From Yponomeuta sedellus (taxonomy: Eukaryota; Arthropoda; Insecta; Lepidoptera; Yponomeutidae): a stretch of 64,000 nucleotides of DNA. A program made the translations under genes and the position numbers. Each line of letters begins with the position of its first letter. The stretch's first letter is position 1. This document shows positions 63,330-64,000 of the stretch, piece after piece. The notes below the pieces were generated by a model. It did no database searches. It saw only the letters and a list, made by a program, of their open reading frames with translations, and was not told the DNA's origin. The DNA lies in assembly GCA_934045075.1 (NCBI GenBank), contig OW203744.1, forward strand, positions 3,993,501-4,057,500, given 5' to 3'.

Positions 63330-63440
63330 GAAAAGATGACTAACGAACGTTGATGAAGCAAAAAAGTTCTGTAAAACAATCCTAGGCAAGTGGTGAATTG
63401 GCTACCCATCACGGATACAAGCGTATATTTATGTTATGCT
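63330..63440 (+). mobile_element. Decayed LINE 3' fragment
   Basis: GACTAACGAACGTTGATGAAGCAAAAAAG, TCTGTAAAAC, GGCAAGTGG and ATACAAGCG follow the order of the TATG-tailed LINE 3' end with many substitutions. Confidence 0.45.
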
Positions 63441-63479
63441 GTGAATAGTACTTTACAGTATACGACTACGTTTATTTAA

Positions 63480-63725
63480 TCTTCTTCTTCAGGCTATATT
63501 AGTCCACTGCTGGACATAGCCCTCCCCTAATGAGCGCCACAGCGCAAGGTTGTGCCATCATTGGGGGTAAAGCCCATAATCCCCACGCTGCAGGGCATGC
63601 GGGTTGGGGATCGCAGTTTTGTGAAATTGTACTGTAGGCGGCGCTGCTGCCCACCCCCTGGTTTGTGTCCCTTAGTCGCCTTTTGCGACACCCGCGGGAA
63701 GATATTCTCTAGGCCGACACCACAC
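63480..63725 (+). repeat. Dispersed family G
   Basis: TCTTCTTCTTCAGGCTATATTAGTCC to TAGGCCGACACCACAC; near-full copy abutting the terminal 5S-SINE. Confidence 0.7.
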
Positions 63726-63747
63726 ACAGTTGAATTATATGATTCGT

Positions 63748-64000
63748 TATCAACCCTTGTATATTGCCACTGCTGGGGCATGGGTCTTTTCCTGCATCGC
63801 AGGAAGGTTAGGCCATACTCCACCACGGGGGCCAAGTCCGGATTGGTGGAGGATTGTAAGACAGTGGCGGGCCTTACTGTCAGAAGTTATCAAGCCGCCC
63901 ATAAGGCCCCTGACATGGCTTAACGACTGCCATTATATGACAGCCGGCACCAACGGCTTAAAGTGCCTTGCAAAGCACGGAAGCGCTCGGAAAAATGCCA
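63748..64000 (-). mobile_element. 5S-headed SINE-like repeat, running off the window
   Basis: TTATCAACCCTTGTATATTGCC to GCTCGGAAAAATGCC at the last base; the 5S-like head lies beyond the edge. Confidence 0.8.

Larger units (their letters stand above)
57134..64000 (+). other. Downstream STAR-gene intron (inferred)
   Basis: Begins with GTAAGT after exon 57133. It contains the triple nested MITE at 57508-59590, two tRNA-hairpin arrays, SINEs and family G copies. No QUA2-like exon or terminator region could be supported, so the gene probably runs beyond the window. Confidence 0.55.

Overview
The window is a repeat-dense piece of an insect nuclear genome, most likely a moth or butterfly. The reasons are small exons split by introns of 10-20 kb, AT-rich intronic DNA, and families typical of Lepidoptera: CTAG-ended Helitrons, tRNA-headed SINEs, LINE 3' ends with (TATG)n tails and palindromic MITEs. 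No bacterial-style operon, rRNA gene, CRISPR array or convincing functional tRNA gene was found. Most long open frames are artefacts of repeats.

The one convincing host gene lies on the + strand. Three coding exons (24240-24337, 45527-45643, 56987-57133) join in frame into about 120 residues of the KH domain of a STAR-family RNA-binding protein (KHDRBS/Sam68-like; Drosophila relatives kep1 and the qkr genes). All have GT/AG borders and introns of about 21.2 and 11.3 kb. The 5' exons (QUA1) and 3' exons (QUA2 and the C-terminal tail) were not found and probably lie outside. 1-24239 and 57134-64000 would then be flanking intron.

The rest is layered mobile DNA. (i) A tRNA-like element with mutually complementary ends, present in about 18 places, singly or as 0.2-1.1 kb direct and inverted arrays; ten insertions have 12-16 bp target duplications. 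(ii) A second hairpin element (8500, 15358, 29144) with 11-12 bp duplications and an A-rich end. (iii) A very abundant SINE-like repeat whose head resembles the 5S rRNA promoter region. (iv) Two or three families of tRNA-headed SINE. (v) 5'-truncated LINEs, whose tails form the large tetranucleotide microsatellites. (vi) Helitrons, one with a 75-bp repeat iterated six times. (vii) PIF/Harbinger-like and Tc1/mariner-like elements with TTA or TA target sites. (viii) Penelope-like fragments.

Several nests give a relative chronology. A THAP-domain pseudogene just downstream of KH exon 2 is split by a Helitron that is itself split by a LINE 3' end. Downstream of exon 3, a palindromic MITE is split by a Harbinger-like element that is split by a 1.1 kb tRNA-hairpin array. 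The most novel-looking feature is the pair of unrelated hairpin elements whose copies start and stop at consistent ends and carry retroposition-like target duplications.
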